Of a DNA stretch of 64,000 nucleotides, positions 51,489 to 59,967 are shown piece by piece. Source of the DNA: Pelagihabitans sp965238025 (GTDB lineage Bacteria > Bacteroidota > Bacteroidia > Flavobacteriales > Flavobacteriaceae); the NCBI GenBank assembly GCA_965238025.1, contig OZ250162.1, positions 3,720,001 to 3,784,000 of the forward strand, written 5' to 3'. A program made the translations under genes and the position numbers. The notes below the pieces were generated by a model. The model saw nothing but the letters and a program-made list of their open reading frames with translations, did no database searches and was not told where the DNA came from. Numbering within the stretch: the first letter of the stretch is position 1; every line of letters starts with the position of its first letter.

Positions 51489-51967
51489 TGAACGTGGCAA
51501 AATACATATTGGGTTTAGGATTTATCTCTGGTATTCTACTTATGGTTTCGGCATTTGATTTACCAAAAAGCCATTCGTCTGACCAAGATACCTTGCATAA
51601 GACCATTTCCGAATTAGACAGTATTTTCTTTACGGCCTATAACAATTGTGATTTGGAGACCCAGGCGAGCTTGTTATCGGAAGACTTGGAGTTCTATCAT
51701 GACCAAGGTGGTTTAAATACTTCTAAACAAGATGTTATGACCAAAATAGAAAACAATATTTGTGGCAAGGTAAGCCGCGAATTGGTCAAGGGCAGTATTG
51801 AAGTAAGTGAAATACCCGGTTTTGGTGCCGTACAGTTAGGAATGCACAAATTTTATAATAACCAAGAACCCGATGCCGTATCCAAACCGAGCAAGTTTGT
51901 AATGCTTTGGAAAAAGACCGGGGAAACATGGCAAATAACACGTATCATAAGCTTACACAGCAGTTAA
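51488..51967 (+). CDS. Secreted NTF2-like (DUF4440-type) protein
   Basis: 159 residues with an N-terminal hydrophobic signal (YILGLGFISGILLMVSAF). The NTF2-like fold is shown by TISELDSIFFTAYNNCDLETQASLLSEDLEFYHDQGG, then strand-rich ELVKGSIEVSEIPGFGAVQLG and FVMLWKKTGETWQITRIISLH. Such domains bind small ligands or act as enzymes of many types; none can be assigned. It is translationally coupled to the DUF4870 gene. Confidence 0.82.
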   Translation: MNVAKYILGLGFISGILLMVSAFDLPKSHSSDQDTLHKTISELDSIFFTAYNNCDLETQASLLSEDLEFYHDQGGLNTSKQDVMTKIENNICGKVSRELVKGSIEVSEIPGFGAVQLGMHKFYNNQEPDAVSKPSKFVMLWKKTGETWQITRIISLHSS

Positions 51968-52133
51968 AAAAATAATGGGTACTCATCACACCCAACAGTA
52001 AAGGAGTTTATTCATCAAACAAAAAACGAACAGTTAATCTATGCGACCCGTAACAAAAAACCAACTTGCCGACAAGCAGGTAAAAAGGAAGCCAAAAGGC
52101 AAAGCGGCAAAGCATGCAAAGCAAAAAGAAACT

Positions 52134-52463
52134 ATGAATGTAGAAAACACTAAAGCACAAATGCGCAAGGGAGTGTTGGAATACTGCATTTTGTCCATCC
52201 TGAATGGGAAAGACAAATATGCCTCCGAAATCCTTAGTACGCTCAAAGATGCAAAAATGCTGGTCGTTGAAGGCACGATTTATCCCCTATTGACCCGATT
52301 AAAAAATGCCGGGTTATTAAATTATCGCTGGGAAGAATCTACTTCAGGACCCCCACGAAAGTATTATACCCTAACCGAAACCGGGAAACTTTTTCTAAAG
52401 GAACTCGACTCCACATGGGACGAACTACGCAGTGCAACGAATCTGGTAACTAAAAACAGTTAG
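52134..52463 (+). CDS. PadR family transcriptional regulator
   Basis: 109 residues from ATG 52134 (MNVENTKAQMRKGVLEYCILSIL), the standard PadR N-terminus. An upstream in-frame ATG at 52041 would add 31 mostly basic residues and is less likely. The winged helix is EILSTLKDAKMLVVEGTIYPLLTRLKNAGLLNYRWEES with GPPRKYYTLTETGKLFL. It is a PadR-s1 type dimer. It probably represses its own operon through the palindrome at 50789-50811, in response to an unknown envelope or drug signal. Confidence 0.93.
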   Translation: MNVENTKAQMRKGVLEYCILSILNGKDKYASEILSTLKDAKMLVVEGTIYPLLTRLKNAGLLNYRWEESTSGPPRKYYTLTETGKLFLKELDSTWDELRSATNLVTKNS

Positions 52464-52515
52464 ATCTAAACAACTAGACCTTGAAAATGGTTCAGGGTAA
52501 AAAAAGCAATCAAAA

Positions 52516-54324
52516 ATGAACAAGACAGTAAATATAAATCTCGCGAACACGCTTTTTCATATAGATGAGAATGCGTTCAACAAAATGCGTCGTTATCTAG
52601 AATCGGTAAAACGTTCCTTTGCCAATACGCCCGGCAGCGACGAAATCTTAGCCGATATCGAGGCCCGTATCGCCGAGCTTTTTGGTGAAAAATTAGAAGA
52701 TGCCCGACAAGTAATCACCAACAAAGAAGTTGATGAAGTTATCGCCATTATGGGGCAACCCGAAGACTATATGGTAGATGAGGATATTTTCGAGGATGAG
52801 CCTGTATATAAATCAGCGTCGGAAAGAAAAAGGAGTAAAAAACTATACCGTGATACCGAAATGAAATATGTTGCCGGAGTATCTTCAGGTATAGCACATT
52901 ATATAGGGCTTGATCCGTTATGGGTTCGCTTATTATGGATTATCCTGACCCTTGGGTCCGGTGGCGGTTTTATTCTCCTATATGGTCTACTATGGATTTT
53001 GATTCCCGAAGCGACAAGCACCTCTCAAAAATTGGATATGCGGGGAGAGGATATCAACATCAGCAATATAGAACGCAAGGTCAAGGAAGGCTTTGATGAT
53101 GTTGCAAACAAAGTAAAGAGCGTAGACTATGATGAAGTGGGCAATAAGGTTAAGAATGGCGGAAAAAACTTTTTCGATACCATCGGTAAAATCGTCATGT
53201 TTTTCTTTAAAATTTTCGGAAAATTTATCGGAATCATCCTTGTTATTACAGGGGCCGCCACGATTATCGGGCTTTTGATAGCACTTATAACTGCTGCCGT
53301 TGCGGGTACCACCAATATTTCGGGATTTGATTTTTACAACATCATGGATTCTAGCAGTATGCCGGCTTGGATAGTTGCTCTATTTGGCTTTTTTGCCATC
53401 GGAATCCCATTCTTTTTCTTAATGTACTTAGGACTTAAGATTTTGGTGACCAATATAAAATCTATTGGAAGTGTTGCCAAGTTCACCTTATTGGGGCTGT
53501 GGTTGCTATCCATAATAATGATGATCGTTTTTGGGGTACGACAAGCTGCCGCACATGCATATGAAAGTGGTGTGACCGATAAACATGAACTCTATGTTGA
53601 TGATATGAATGCCCCTATAATGGTTAGAATGACCGCCTCAGATACATATAATAGCAGGGCCAACATTCATATGGGCAACATGAAATTAACCCATGACAAG
53701 GATGGGAATGAGATGCTTCTTTCAAAAGATGTTCGACTGAGCATTAAAAAATCTGAAGATTCGGTTTTTCGACTTGGCGTTCGAAAGGAGGCAGATGGTT
53801 TTTCCTTCAATGAAGCAATGGAAACAGCCCGAAAAATAAACTACGATTATAAGGTACAGGGAAATCAAATTATCCTAAATGAATATTTAACAACAGATAA
53901 GAACAATAGGTTTCATGATCAGGAAGCTAGAGTTACCTTGTATGTGCCGGAAGGAGCTATACTTAATTATGATAATGGCGATGGGGATTTCCGTTGCTGG
54001 AAGGTAAAAAGCACCAATGACAGGAACATTGATGATTGTGATATTCAAGACTATACCTGGAAAATGGGTTCTGATGGTGAACTCAAATGCCAAGAATGCC
54101 CAGATGAAAGCTTCGATTATGAAGATGAGGACCGGGAAAACAAAATAAGGGTAGACAGCGATGGAATCGATATTAACATCAACGATGAAGACGGAGAATC
54201 CATAAAAGTCATTATAGACGAGAATGGAGTAGACATTAAAGCAAAAGACAACAACCCAAATGACGAAAACTTTGAGATGAAAATTGATGAAAACGGGGTG
54301 AAAGTCAAAAACAACATTGACTAA
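52516..54324 (+). CDS. PspC domain envelope-stress protein with long acidic C-terminal region
   Basis: 602 residues. The N-terminal segment (about 1-110) precedes the PspC domain (KKLYRDTEMKYVAGVSSGIAHYIGLDPLWVRLLWIILTL; about 112-175). Three more membrane helices follow (about 233-260, 285-312, 324-343). The C-terminal 250 residues form a beta-rich region ending with a run of repeats based on IDENGVxIK (VIIDENGVDIKAKDNN, MKIDENGVKVKNN). They are very rich in Asp, Glu and Asn and suit a Ca2+-binding or electrostatic stalk outside the membrane. It resembles PspC-DUF4097-type toast_rack proteins. Confidence 0.9.
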   Translation: MNKTVNINLANTLFHIDENAFNKMRRYLESVKRSFANTPGSDEILADIEARIAELFGEKLEDARQVITNKEVDEVIAIMGQPEDYMVDEDIFEDEPVYKSASERKRSKKLYRDTEMKYVAGVSSGIAHYIGLDPLWVRLLWIILTLGSGGGFILLYGLLWILIPEATSTSQKLDMRGEDINISNIERKVKEGFDDVANKVKSVDYDEVGNKVKNGGKNFFDTIGKIVMFFFKIFGKFIGIILVITGAATIIGLLIALITAAVAGTTNISGFDFYNIMDSSSMPAWIVALFGFFAIGIPFFFLMYLGLKILVTNIKSIGSVAKFTLLGLWLLSIIMMIVFGVRQAAAHAYESGVTDKHELYVDDMNAPIMVRMTASDTYNSRANIHMGNMKLTHDKDGNEMLLSKDVRLSIKKSEDSVFRLGVRKEADGFSFNEAMETARKINYDYKVQGNQIILNEYLTTDKNNRFHDQEARVTLYVPEGAILNYDNGDGDFRCWKVKSTNDRNIDDCDIQDYTWKMGSDGELKCQECPDESFDYEDEDRENKIRVDSDGIDININDEDGESIKVIIDENGVDIKAKDNNPNDENFEMKIDENGVKVKNNID

Positions 54325-54448
54325 CATACAACTCAGTACCGATATTCAACAATTCAGAAATTCAAAGTAGTACGTATCATTTAAATAAAACAACTTTACA
54401 TCATCAATCAACCCCCTGATACCATATCAGGATAAAAAACAAACAGTC

Positions 54449-55180
54449 ATGACAACACTAGTAAAACTTCTAATCATTTTTTTTATGACCTTATTCTTTT
54501 CGTCTTGCGCCTTCGATGTCAACCTTGGAGATTGGGGCACCGGCAAAAGGGGTAACGGCGAAATCGTAACGGAAAATCGCAACACCAACAAAGAATTTAC
54601 CAAAGTATCGGCTCAAGAGGGAATTATGGTTTATGTAACCCAAGCCAATGATTATGAAATCGAAGTAGAGGCAGATGAGAATGTAATTGATCTTATTGGT
54701 ACCGATGTTATAGATGGTAGACTTAAAATACACGCTATAGAAAACATTGGGCGCGCAACTAAAAAGGTTTATGTTTCAATGCCAAAAATCACTTCCTTAA
54801 AAAGTTCTAGTGGAGCGCATTTACGTTCAGAGAACAAAATTCGTTCCAACGAACTTGTAGTTGATGGAAGTAGCGGTGCCCATATTAATCTTGTGGTAGA
54901 CACCAAGGAAATAGAAATAGATGCCAGCAGTGGCGCCAATCTGAAATTGGAGGGCGAGGCAGATGAAACCGATATAGATGTTAGTAGCGGAGGTAACATC
55001 AACGCCAAAAATTTAGAAACTAAGTATTGTGATGCAGATGCCAGCAGTGGTGGCAACCTTAGCATTTATGTGAGTAAAAACCTGAATGCCGATGCTAGTA
55101 GCGGTGGAAACATTTCATACTCCGGTGATGCATCCGTAGAAAAAAAGAAATCTGTTTCTGGTAGTGTTACCAAACGTTAA
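54449..55180 (+). CDS. GIN-domain (DUF2807) lipoprotein
   Basis: 243 residues. Lipobox FFSSC follows the signal, so it is an outer- or inner-membrane lipoprotein. The DUF2807 (putative auto-transporter adhesin, head GIN) beta-helix is evident from five regularly spaced SSGA/SSGG motifs (LKSSSGAHL, VDGSSGAHI, IDASSGANL, IDVSSGGNI, ADASSGGNL), each a rung of the helix. It pairs with PspC proteins in Bacteroidota operons. It probably acts at the cell envelope. It is followed by a strong terminator. Confidence 0.92.
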   Translation: MTTLVKLLIIFFMTLFFSSCAFDVNLGDWGTGKRGNGEIVTENRNTNKEFTKVSAQEGIMVYVTQANDYEIEVEADENVIDLIGTDVIDGRLKIHAIENIGRATKKVYVSMPKITSLKSSSGAHLRSENKIRSNELVVDGSSGAHINLVVDTKEIEIDASSGANLKLEGEADETDIDVSSGGNINAKNLETKYCDADASSGGNLSIYVSKNLNADASSGGNISYSGDASVEKKKSVSGSVTKR

Positions 55181-55205
55181 TTAAACCTATTTTTTTATAA
55201 ATTTA

Positions 55206-55235
55206 AGGACCCGCCAAATTTTGGCGGGTTTTCGC
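55206..55235 (+). terminator. Terminator of the PadR-PspC-GIN operon
   Basis: Stem CCCGCCAAA / TTTGGCGGG (55210-55218, 55220-55228) followed by TTTT. Confidence 0.88.
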
Positions 55236-55283
55236 TTTCTGTTGGGAAGCAGTTTCTATATATTAGTACAAACCAATTCCCAA

Positions 55284-56294
55284 ATGCAGTTAGCACTAAA
55301 AAAGTATAAACTACAGCTGAAACATACCTTTAGCATTTCTCGGGAATCACATGATTTTCAAGATAGTCTGATCATTGGCCTTTCTTTGGATGGATGTACG
55401 GGCTACGGTGAAGCGACCTCCAATCCGTATTATCAGATTTCCGTAGAAAGTATGATTTTAGAAATCGAAAATATCCATGATGAGTTGGAAACTTTTGAAT
55501 TTACAACCCCGGTATTATTTTATGAATTTCTCCAAAAAAAGGAATTGACCAATTTCGCCATCTGTGCCTTGGATTTGGCGGCTCATGATCTATACGGGAA
55601 GCTTTTAGACAAACCATTATATCAAATCTGGGGTACCACCTTGGATAATCTTCCAGTGACAAATTATACAATTGGTATTGCTCCCATACAGGAAATGGTT
55701 GCTAAAATGCAAGAGACCCCTTGGCCCATTTACAAAATAAAACTGGGTACTGATAATGATGTTGCCATAATAAAGGAACTTCGCGCTCATACGGAGGCCG
55801 TTTTCCGAATCGATGCCAACTGTGCTTGGTCTGCAGAAGAAACTATTTACAATGCCCCCATTCTAAAGGACCTTGGGGTCGAGTTTTTGGAACAACCCTT
55901 AAAGGCCAACGACTTGGAGGGAATGGAAAAGGTGATGCTCCATAGCGTGCTTCCGATCATCGCCGATGAAAGTTGTATCGTAGAAACTGATGTAGCGAAA
56001 TGCGGCTTGCATTTTAACGGAATCAATATTAAACTTACAAAATGTGGCGGTCTCACCCCTGCCTTGCGTATGATTAAAACAGCGAGAGAAATGGGATTAA
56101 AGGTCATGGTGGGGTGTATGACAGAATCTACCGTAGGTATTTCGGCCATTGCCCAACTGTTGCCACAACTTGATTATGTTGATATGGATGGCGCCATGCT
56201 TTTAAAAAAAGATATTGCAGATGGGGTACGGCTGTCAGCCAACGCCCAAACTATTTTCCCAAGTACCGCAGGTAGCGGAATACGCCTTTGGTAA
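55284..56294 (+). CDS. Dipeptide epimerase, enolase superfamily
   Basis: 336 residues from ATG 55284 (MQLALKKYKLQLKHTFSISRES). An upstream TTG at 55221 lies inside the previous terminator and is rejected. The catalytic pair of the MLE/AEE subgroup is present: KIKLG (KxK, about residues 158-160) and the opposite Lys in NIKLTKCGG. Mg2+ ligands are D in RIDANCAW, E in LEQPL and D in IADES. The final DMDGAMLL motif is typical for L-Ala-D/L-Glu epimerases, which recycle murein dipeptides. It overlaps the next gene by one base. Confidence 0.92.
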   Translation: MQLALKKYKLQLKHTFSISRESHDFQDSLIIGLSLDGCTGYGEATSNPYYQISVESMILEIENIHDELETFEFTTPVLFYEFLQKKELTNFAICALDLAAHDLYGKLLDKPLYQIWGTTLDNLPVTNYTIGIAPIQEMVAKMQETPWPIYKIKLGTDNDVAIIKELRAHTEAVFRIDANCAWSAEETIYNAPILKDLGVEFLEQPLKANDLEGMEKVMLHSVLPIIADESCIVETDVAKCGLHFNGINIKLTKCGGLTPALRMIKTAREMGLKVMVGCMTESTVGISAIAQLLPQLDYVDMDGAMLLKKDIADGVRLSANAQTIFPSTAGSGIRLW

Positions 56295-57340
56295 TGAATT
56301 ATAGCATAGATAACTTTCCGGGAAGGCAATTACAAATTAATGGAAAATCCTATCGCTATTTTGGGGGTACCTCCTATTTAGGTCTTCAAACCGATATTGC
56401 TTTTCAAGAACTATTTATAGCCAACATTAAAAAATATGGTACCAACTATGGCGCTTCCCGAAAATCGAACATACAACTGGGTATTTTTAAGCGAGCTGAA
56501 ACCTATTTGGCCAAAAAAGTAGGTAGCGAGTCCTGTATTACACTGTCATCTGGATATTTGGCCGGTCAATTTGTTTCAAGGCAATTCAAGCATTCGGAAT
56601 ACGAATGTTACTATGCGCCAAACACCCATTCTGCACTACATTCTAATAATAAGCCCTGTTTTCAGAGCTATGCAGACTTAAACGCCATGGTCAGAAAACA
56701 ACTTTTGCGAAATCCAAATGACAAACCTGTTGTTTTTTTAGATGCCATCGACTTTTCTGGCATCAATTACCCTCTTTTTATCGGATTAAAACAATTGCCA
56801 TTAGACCAAGTAACCCTTGTGGTTGATGACTCACATGGCATTGGTATTGTCGGGACTCATGGAGGAGGTGTTTTCAGGGATATTACCCAGTTAAAACCAA
56901 AAGAACTCATCGTATGTTGCTCTTTGGGAAAGGGACTTGGTGTACAGGCAGGGGCAATTTTTGGGAATAAAGATCGAATACTTCAATTTATGGAAACGGA
57001 TTTCTTTGGCGGGGCCAGTCCTGCCACTCCGGCAGCAATGGCAACATTAGTCCAAGCAGATTTAATTTATAAGCAAAAAAGGAATATCCTATTAAAAAAT
57101 ATAGAATTCTTTCTTTCCACAACAAACAATCTTTCTATATTCCATTGGATGAAAAATCATCCCTCATTTAGCTTTTCCAATCCTAAACTAACGGATTATC
57201 TGCATGAAAATGAGATTATTATCAGCAATTTTAAGTATCCCAATGAGACTGCTTCATTCTTTAGTCGAATCGTCATCAATGCATCACATACCAAGGATGA
57301 TATTTCCTTGCTCTCCCGCACCATCAATTCATTTGAATAG
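56294..57340 (+). CDS. AONS-like PLP-dependent aminotransferase (fold type I)
   Basis: 348 residues from ATG 56294, overlapping the epimerase stop (TAATG). Motifs are YLGLQTD, TLSSGYLAGQFVS, VVDDSHGIGIVGTHGGG (PLP ring contact D and H) and SLGKGLGVQAGAIFG with the Schiff-base Lys. It belongs to the 8-amino-7-oxononanoate synthase/KBL group. It is a little shorter than KBL/BioF proteins and has no biotin genes nearby. Coupling with the epimerase suggests amino acid or dipeptide metabolism, not biotin synthesis. Confidence 0.9.
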   Translation: MNYSIDNFPGRQLQINGKSYRYFGGTSYLGLQTDIAFQELFIANIKKYGTNYGASRKSNIQLGIFKRAETYLAKKVGSESCITLSSGYLAGQFVSRQFKHSEYECYYAPNTHSALHSNNKPCFQSYADLNAMVRKQLLRNPNDKPVVFLDAIDFSGINYPLFIGLKQLPLDQVTLVVDDSHGIGIVGTHGGGVFRDITQLKPKELIVCCSLGKGLGVQAGAIFGNKDRILQFMETDFFGGASPATPAAMATLVQADLIYKQKRNILLKNIEFFLSTTNNLSIFHWMKNHPSFSFSNPKLTDYLHENEIIISNFKYPNETASFFSRIVINASHTKDDISLLSRTINSFE

Positions 57341-57443
57341 AAACTATTGAATAGCTATTATTTAGGAGTGATTTTTATCAAATTGTTAAAATATTTCGTA
57401 TCTTTTAGGTATTCCCCTAAGATTACTCACTAAAACTAAGATT

Positions 57444-57890
57444 ATGAAAAAAGTATTCGCACTGGTTTTGTTGATGTTGTTATTCGTCTCGGCAACCAAT
57501 TTCACCTCATCAACAGTACAAATGAACAATTCTTTAGAAGGCACGTGGGAGCTGGTAAACCGTTATAATTATGATGGCCAAGGTGTATCAGATACCATCC
57601 TCAATACAAATGGTTACCGACAAGTAAAAATCTATAGCAAGGGAAAGGTTATGTGGACACGTCATTCACCTGATGATCCCACAGAATGGTTCGGATATGG
57701 GCGCTATACGAATACGGAAAATTCCTTGGAAGAACAATTGGAATATGGTTCTAAAGCAATGATGAAGGTAATTGATACATCCAATGTATTCAAGTTTGAA
57801 CTTCAATTGGACAAAGACACCTATAGTCAAATAACTATTGATGAGGATGGCAACCCAACATTTGCGGAAAACTACACACGAATCGATTGA
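57444..57890 (+). CDS. Secreted lipocalin-like hypothetical protein
   Basis: 148 residues with a signal peptide (MKKVFALVLLMLLFVSATNF). It is a beta-rich small barrel: LEGTWELVNRYNYDGQGVSDTILNTNGYRQVKIYSKGKVMWTRHSP in segments, then RYTNTENSLEEQLEYGSKAMM and FKFELQLDKDTYSQITIDEDGN. The LEGTWEL start is characteristic of small calycin/lipocalin-like domains in Bacteroidota. No partner genes are evident. It is followed by a terminator. Confidence 0.8.
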   Translation: MKKVFALVLLMLLFVSATNFTSSTVQMNNSLEGTWELVNRYNYDGQGVSDTILNTNGYRQVKIYSKGKVMWTRHSPDDPTEWFGYGRYTNTENSLEEQLEYGSKAMMKVIDTSNVFKFELQLDKDTYSQITIDEDGNPTFAENYTRID

Positions 57891-57912
57891 ATACGCGATT
57901 TCGTCCCAAAGA

Positions 57913-57949
57913 TAAATGCCGCTATCGTTATGATGAGCGGCATTTTTTT
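57913..57949. terminator. Terminator, bidirectional between lipocalin-like gene and trxB
   Basis: ATGCCGCT / AGCGGCAT stem with a 12-nt loop, A run before and T run after. Confidence 0.88.
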
Positions 57950-57975
57950 ATCCAATTGAATTTGGTATACAATCT

Positions 57976-58941
57976 TTAAGCTACCTCTTCCGGAGTTTCC
58001 ACAGTCGCTAAATACCGTTCTGCGTCCAAGGCAGCCATACAACCCGTACCAGCAGCCGTTACCGCCTGTCGGTATTCTTTATCCTGAGAATCTCCACAAG
58101 CGAATACTCCTGGGAGATTGGTTTTTGTTGTTTTTCCTTTCGTAATTAGGTATCCCGTATCGTCCATATCTAACTGCCCTTTAAAAATATCGGTGTTAGG
58201 TTTATGTCCTATAGCTATAAACAATCCGGTAATCGCAATATCTTCTGAAACTCCTGTTTGATTGTTTTTCATGCGAAGACCTTCCACTACTTGGTCTCCC
58301 AACACCTCGTCAACCTCTGTATTATAACGTATTTCTATATTTTTTATACTATTTACACGATGCTGCATTGCTTTTGAGGCTCTCATATAGTCCTTGCGAA
58401 CTAACATGGTCACCTTGTTACAGATGTTGGCAAGATACGATGCCTCCTCGGCTGCGGTATCCCCTGCCCCTACAATGGCGACATCCTGACCTTTGTAGAA
58501 AAAGCCATCACAGACAGCACAGGCAGATACACCTCCACCGCGCAGTTTTTGTTCACTGGGTATATTCAGGTATTTTGCGGTGGCCCCGGTAGAAATAATA
58601 ACGGTCTCGGCTTCCACCGTTTTGTTATCGTCTATGGTAGCTCGATGAATACCCCCTACTTCCTTACTCAATTCAACTGCTGTAACCATACCTATCCGAA
58701 CCTCTGTACCAAACCGTTCGGCCTGTTGTTGTAACTGCACCATCATGGTAGGGCCATCAATTCCTTCCGGATAACCAGGAAAATTATCCACCTCGGTTGT
58801 TGTAGTCAATTGCCCCCCAGGTTCCATACCGGTATAAACAACCGGTTTTAAATCTGCCCTGGCAGCATATATTGCGGCCGTATAACCCGCCGGGCCGGAG
58901 CCAATAATCAATGTTTTAATTCTTTCTATTTCTTCGGACAT
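57976..58941 (-). CDS. trxB: Thioredoxin-disulfide reductase
   Basis: 321 residues. FAD-binding GSGPAGYTAAIYAAR (about 14-28), redox-active CAVCDG (C141, C144), NADPH-binding AIVGAGDTAAEEASYL and the closing FACGDSQDKEYRQAVTAAGTGCMAALDAERYL, all as in low-molecular-weight TrxB. It reduces thioredoxin and so supplies MsrA, peroxidases and ribonucleotide reductase. A TACTTTTG -7 element and an overlapping inverted repeat lie in its promoter region. Confidence 0.97.
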   Translation of the reverse strand: MSEEIERIKTLIIGSGPAGYTAAIYAARADLKPVVYTGMEPGGQLTTTTEVDNFPGYPEGIDGPTMMVQLQQQAERFGTEVRIGMVTAVELSKEVGGIHRATIDDNKTVEAETVIISTGATAKYLNIPSEQKLRGGGVSACAVCDGFFYKGQDVAIVGAGDTAAEEASYLANICNKVTMLVRKDYMRASKAMQHRVNSIKNIEIRYNTEVDEVLGDQVVEGLRMKNNQTGVSEDIAITGLFIAIGHKPNTDIFKGQLDMDDTGYLITKGKTTKTNLPGVFACGDSQDKEYRQAVTAAGTGCMAALDAERYLATVETPEEVA

Positions 58942-59249
58942 AATCTATTAACTTCTAGTCTTTGTTATTAAACAAAAGTAGGTTTTTTACAAAAAACCTT
59001 ACTTTATTAGTTATTAAAAGTTATGATTTACTATACTTTTTCAACATTGAAAATAAAATTTTAAAGATTGGCCCAATTTATGGTAGTACTGCTTATAAAC
59101 AGGTACACCTACTTTTTATCCTGAGTTTTAGAGTCGTTTTGATTTAAAATTGTGAACAATTTTGGGTTAAAAGCTGAGTATAATCATTTTTATTATCAAT
59201 TTTACTAGGTATTTTTGAACCCTTGGTAAAAAAAACGTAAGTTAAAGCT
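58942..59249. promoter_or_regulatory. Divergent promoter region of trxB and the LytTR regulator, with inverted repeat
   Basis: 308 bp, very AT-rich. Near trxB: minus-strand -7 box TACTTTTG (58973-58980), and AGGTTTTTT / AAAAAACCT at 58980-58999 forming a perfect 9-bp inverted repeat that extends imperfectly with AAAGTA / TTACTTT. For the plus strand, TATTTTTG at 59210-59217 fits the -7 TAnnTTTG box 33 bp before the start codon at 59250, but I see no clear -33 element. No ORF of convincing type in between. Confidence 0.4.
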
Positions 59250-59951
59250 ATGGTAAACAAGGTTTTGAAAACTGTAATTATTGATGATTCGGGTATGCAA
59301 ATGAAGGTCATATCCAAATTGGTTAGTAATCATCCTAATCTTTCGCTTCTTGACACTTATGAAAATGGGATGGTCGCACGCAAAGGGATAAAAGGCAATG
59401 CCGTAGATCTTATTTTGCTGGATATTGAAATGCCTGTCATAAACGGATTTGATTTTCTAGATGCAATGGACAAAAGACCCCAGGTTATCATCATTTCCGG
59501 AAAACCGGATTATGCCCTTCGTGCATTTGATTATGATGTAACCGATTATCTGCATAAGCCTATTAGCTTAAACAGGTTTAACACAGCCATTCAGCGCGCT
59601 GTCACCAATCATTTAAATGCCGAGTCTGACACGAATCCCAAGGATTTTATTTTTGTGAATAGCAACCTTCAAAAAAAGAAGGTCATTGTTGGGGAGATAA
59701 AATGGATCGAAGCCTTAGGCGATTACGTAAAGTTGGTTACTGATAGTGGCTCTATACTCGTATTATCGACGATGAAGGCCTTTATTCAACGTTTACCTGC
59801 CGAAAAATTTGTTCGCATTCATAAATCATACACCGTTAATATAGAGCGGATCGATCGTTTTAACAGCACCAGTGTTGAAGTGATGGGAAAACGGATTCCT
59901 TTGAGCCGTCTTAAAAAAGTTAGCTTGGAGAAAGCACTTTCCGAAATTTAA
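59250..59951 (+). CDS. LytTR-type response regulator
   Basis: 233 residues. The receiver domain has the acidic pocket IIDDSG, phosphoacceptor in LILLDIEMPVINGFD, and Lys in LHKPISL. The LytTR DNA-binding domain follows (KVIVGEIKWIEALGDYVKLVTDSGSILVLST, FVRIHKSYTVNIERIDRF). No kinase gene is adjacent; the only LytS-type kinase in view is about 58 kb away at the left edge, so the partner is unknown. It is convergent with the TonB receptor gene. Confidence 0.94.
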   Translation: MVNKVLKTVIIDDSGMQMKVISKLVSNHPNLSLLDTYENGMVARKGIKGNAVDLILLDIEMPVINGFDFLDAMDKRPQVIIISGKPDYALRAFDYDVTDYLHKPISLNRFNTAIQRAVTNHLNAESDTNPKDFIFVNSNLQKKKVIVGEIKWIEALGDYVKLVTDSGSILVLSTMKAFIQRLPAEKFVRIHKSYTVNIERIDRFNSTSVEVMGKRIPLSRLKKVSLEKALSEI

Positions 59952-59967
59952 CCCTTAAGTCTTAGTG

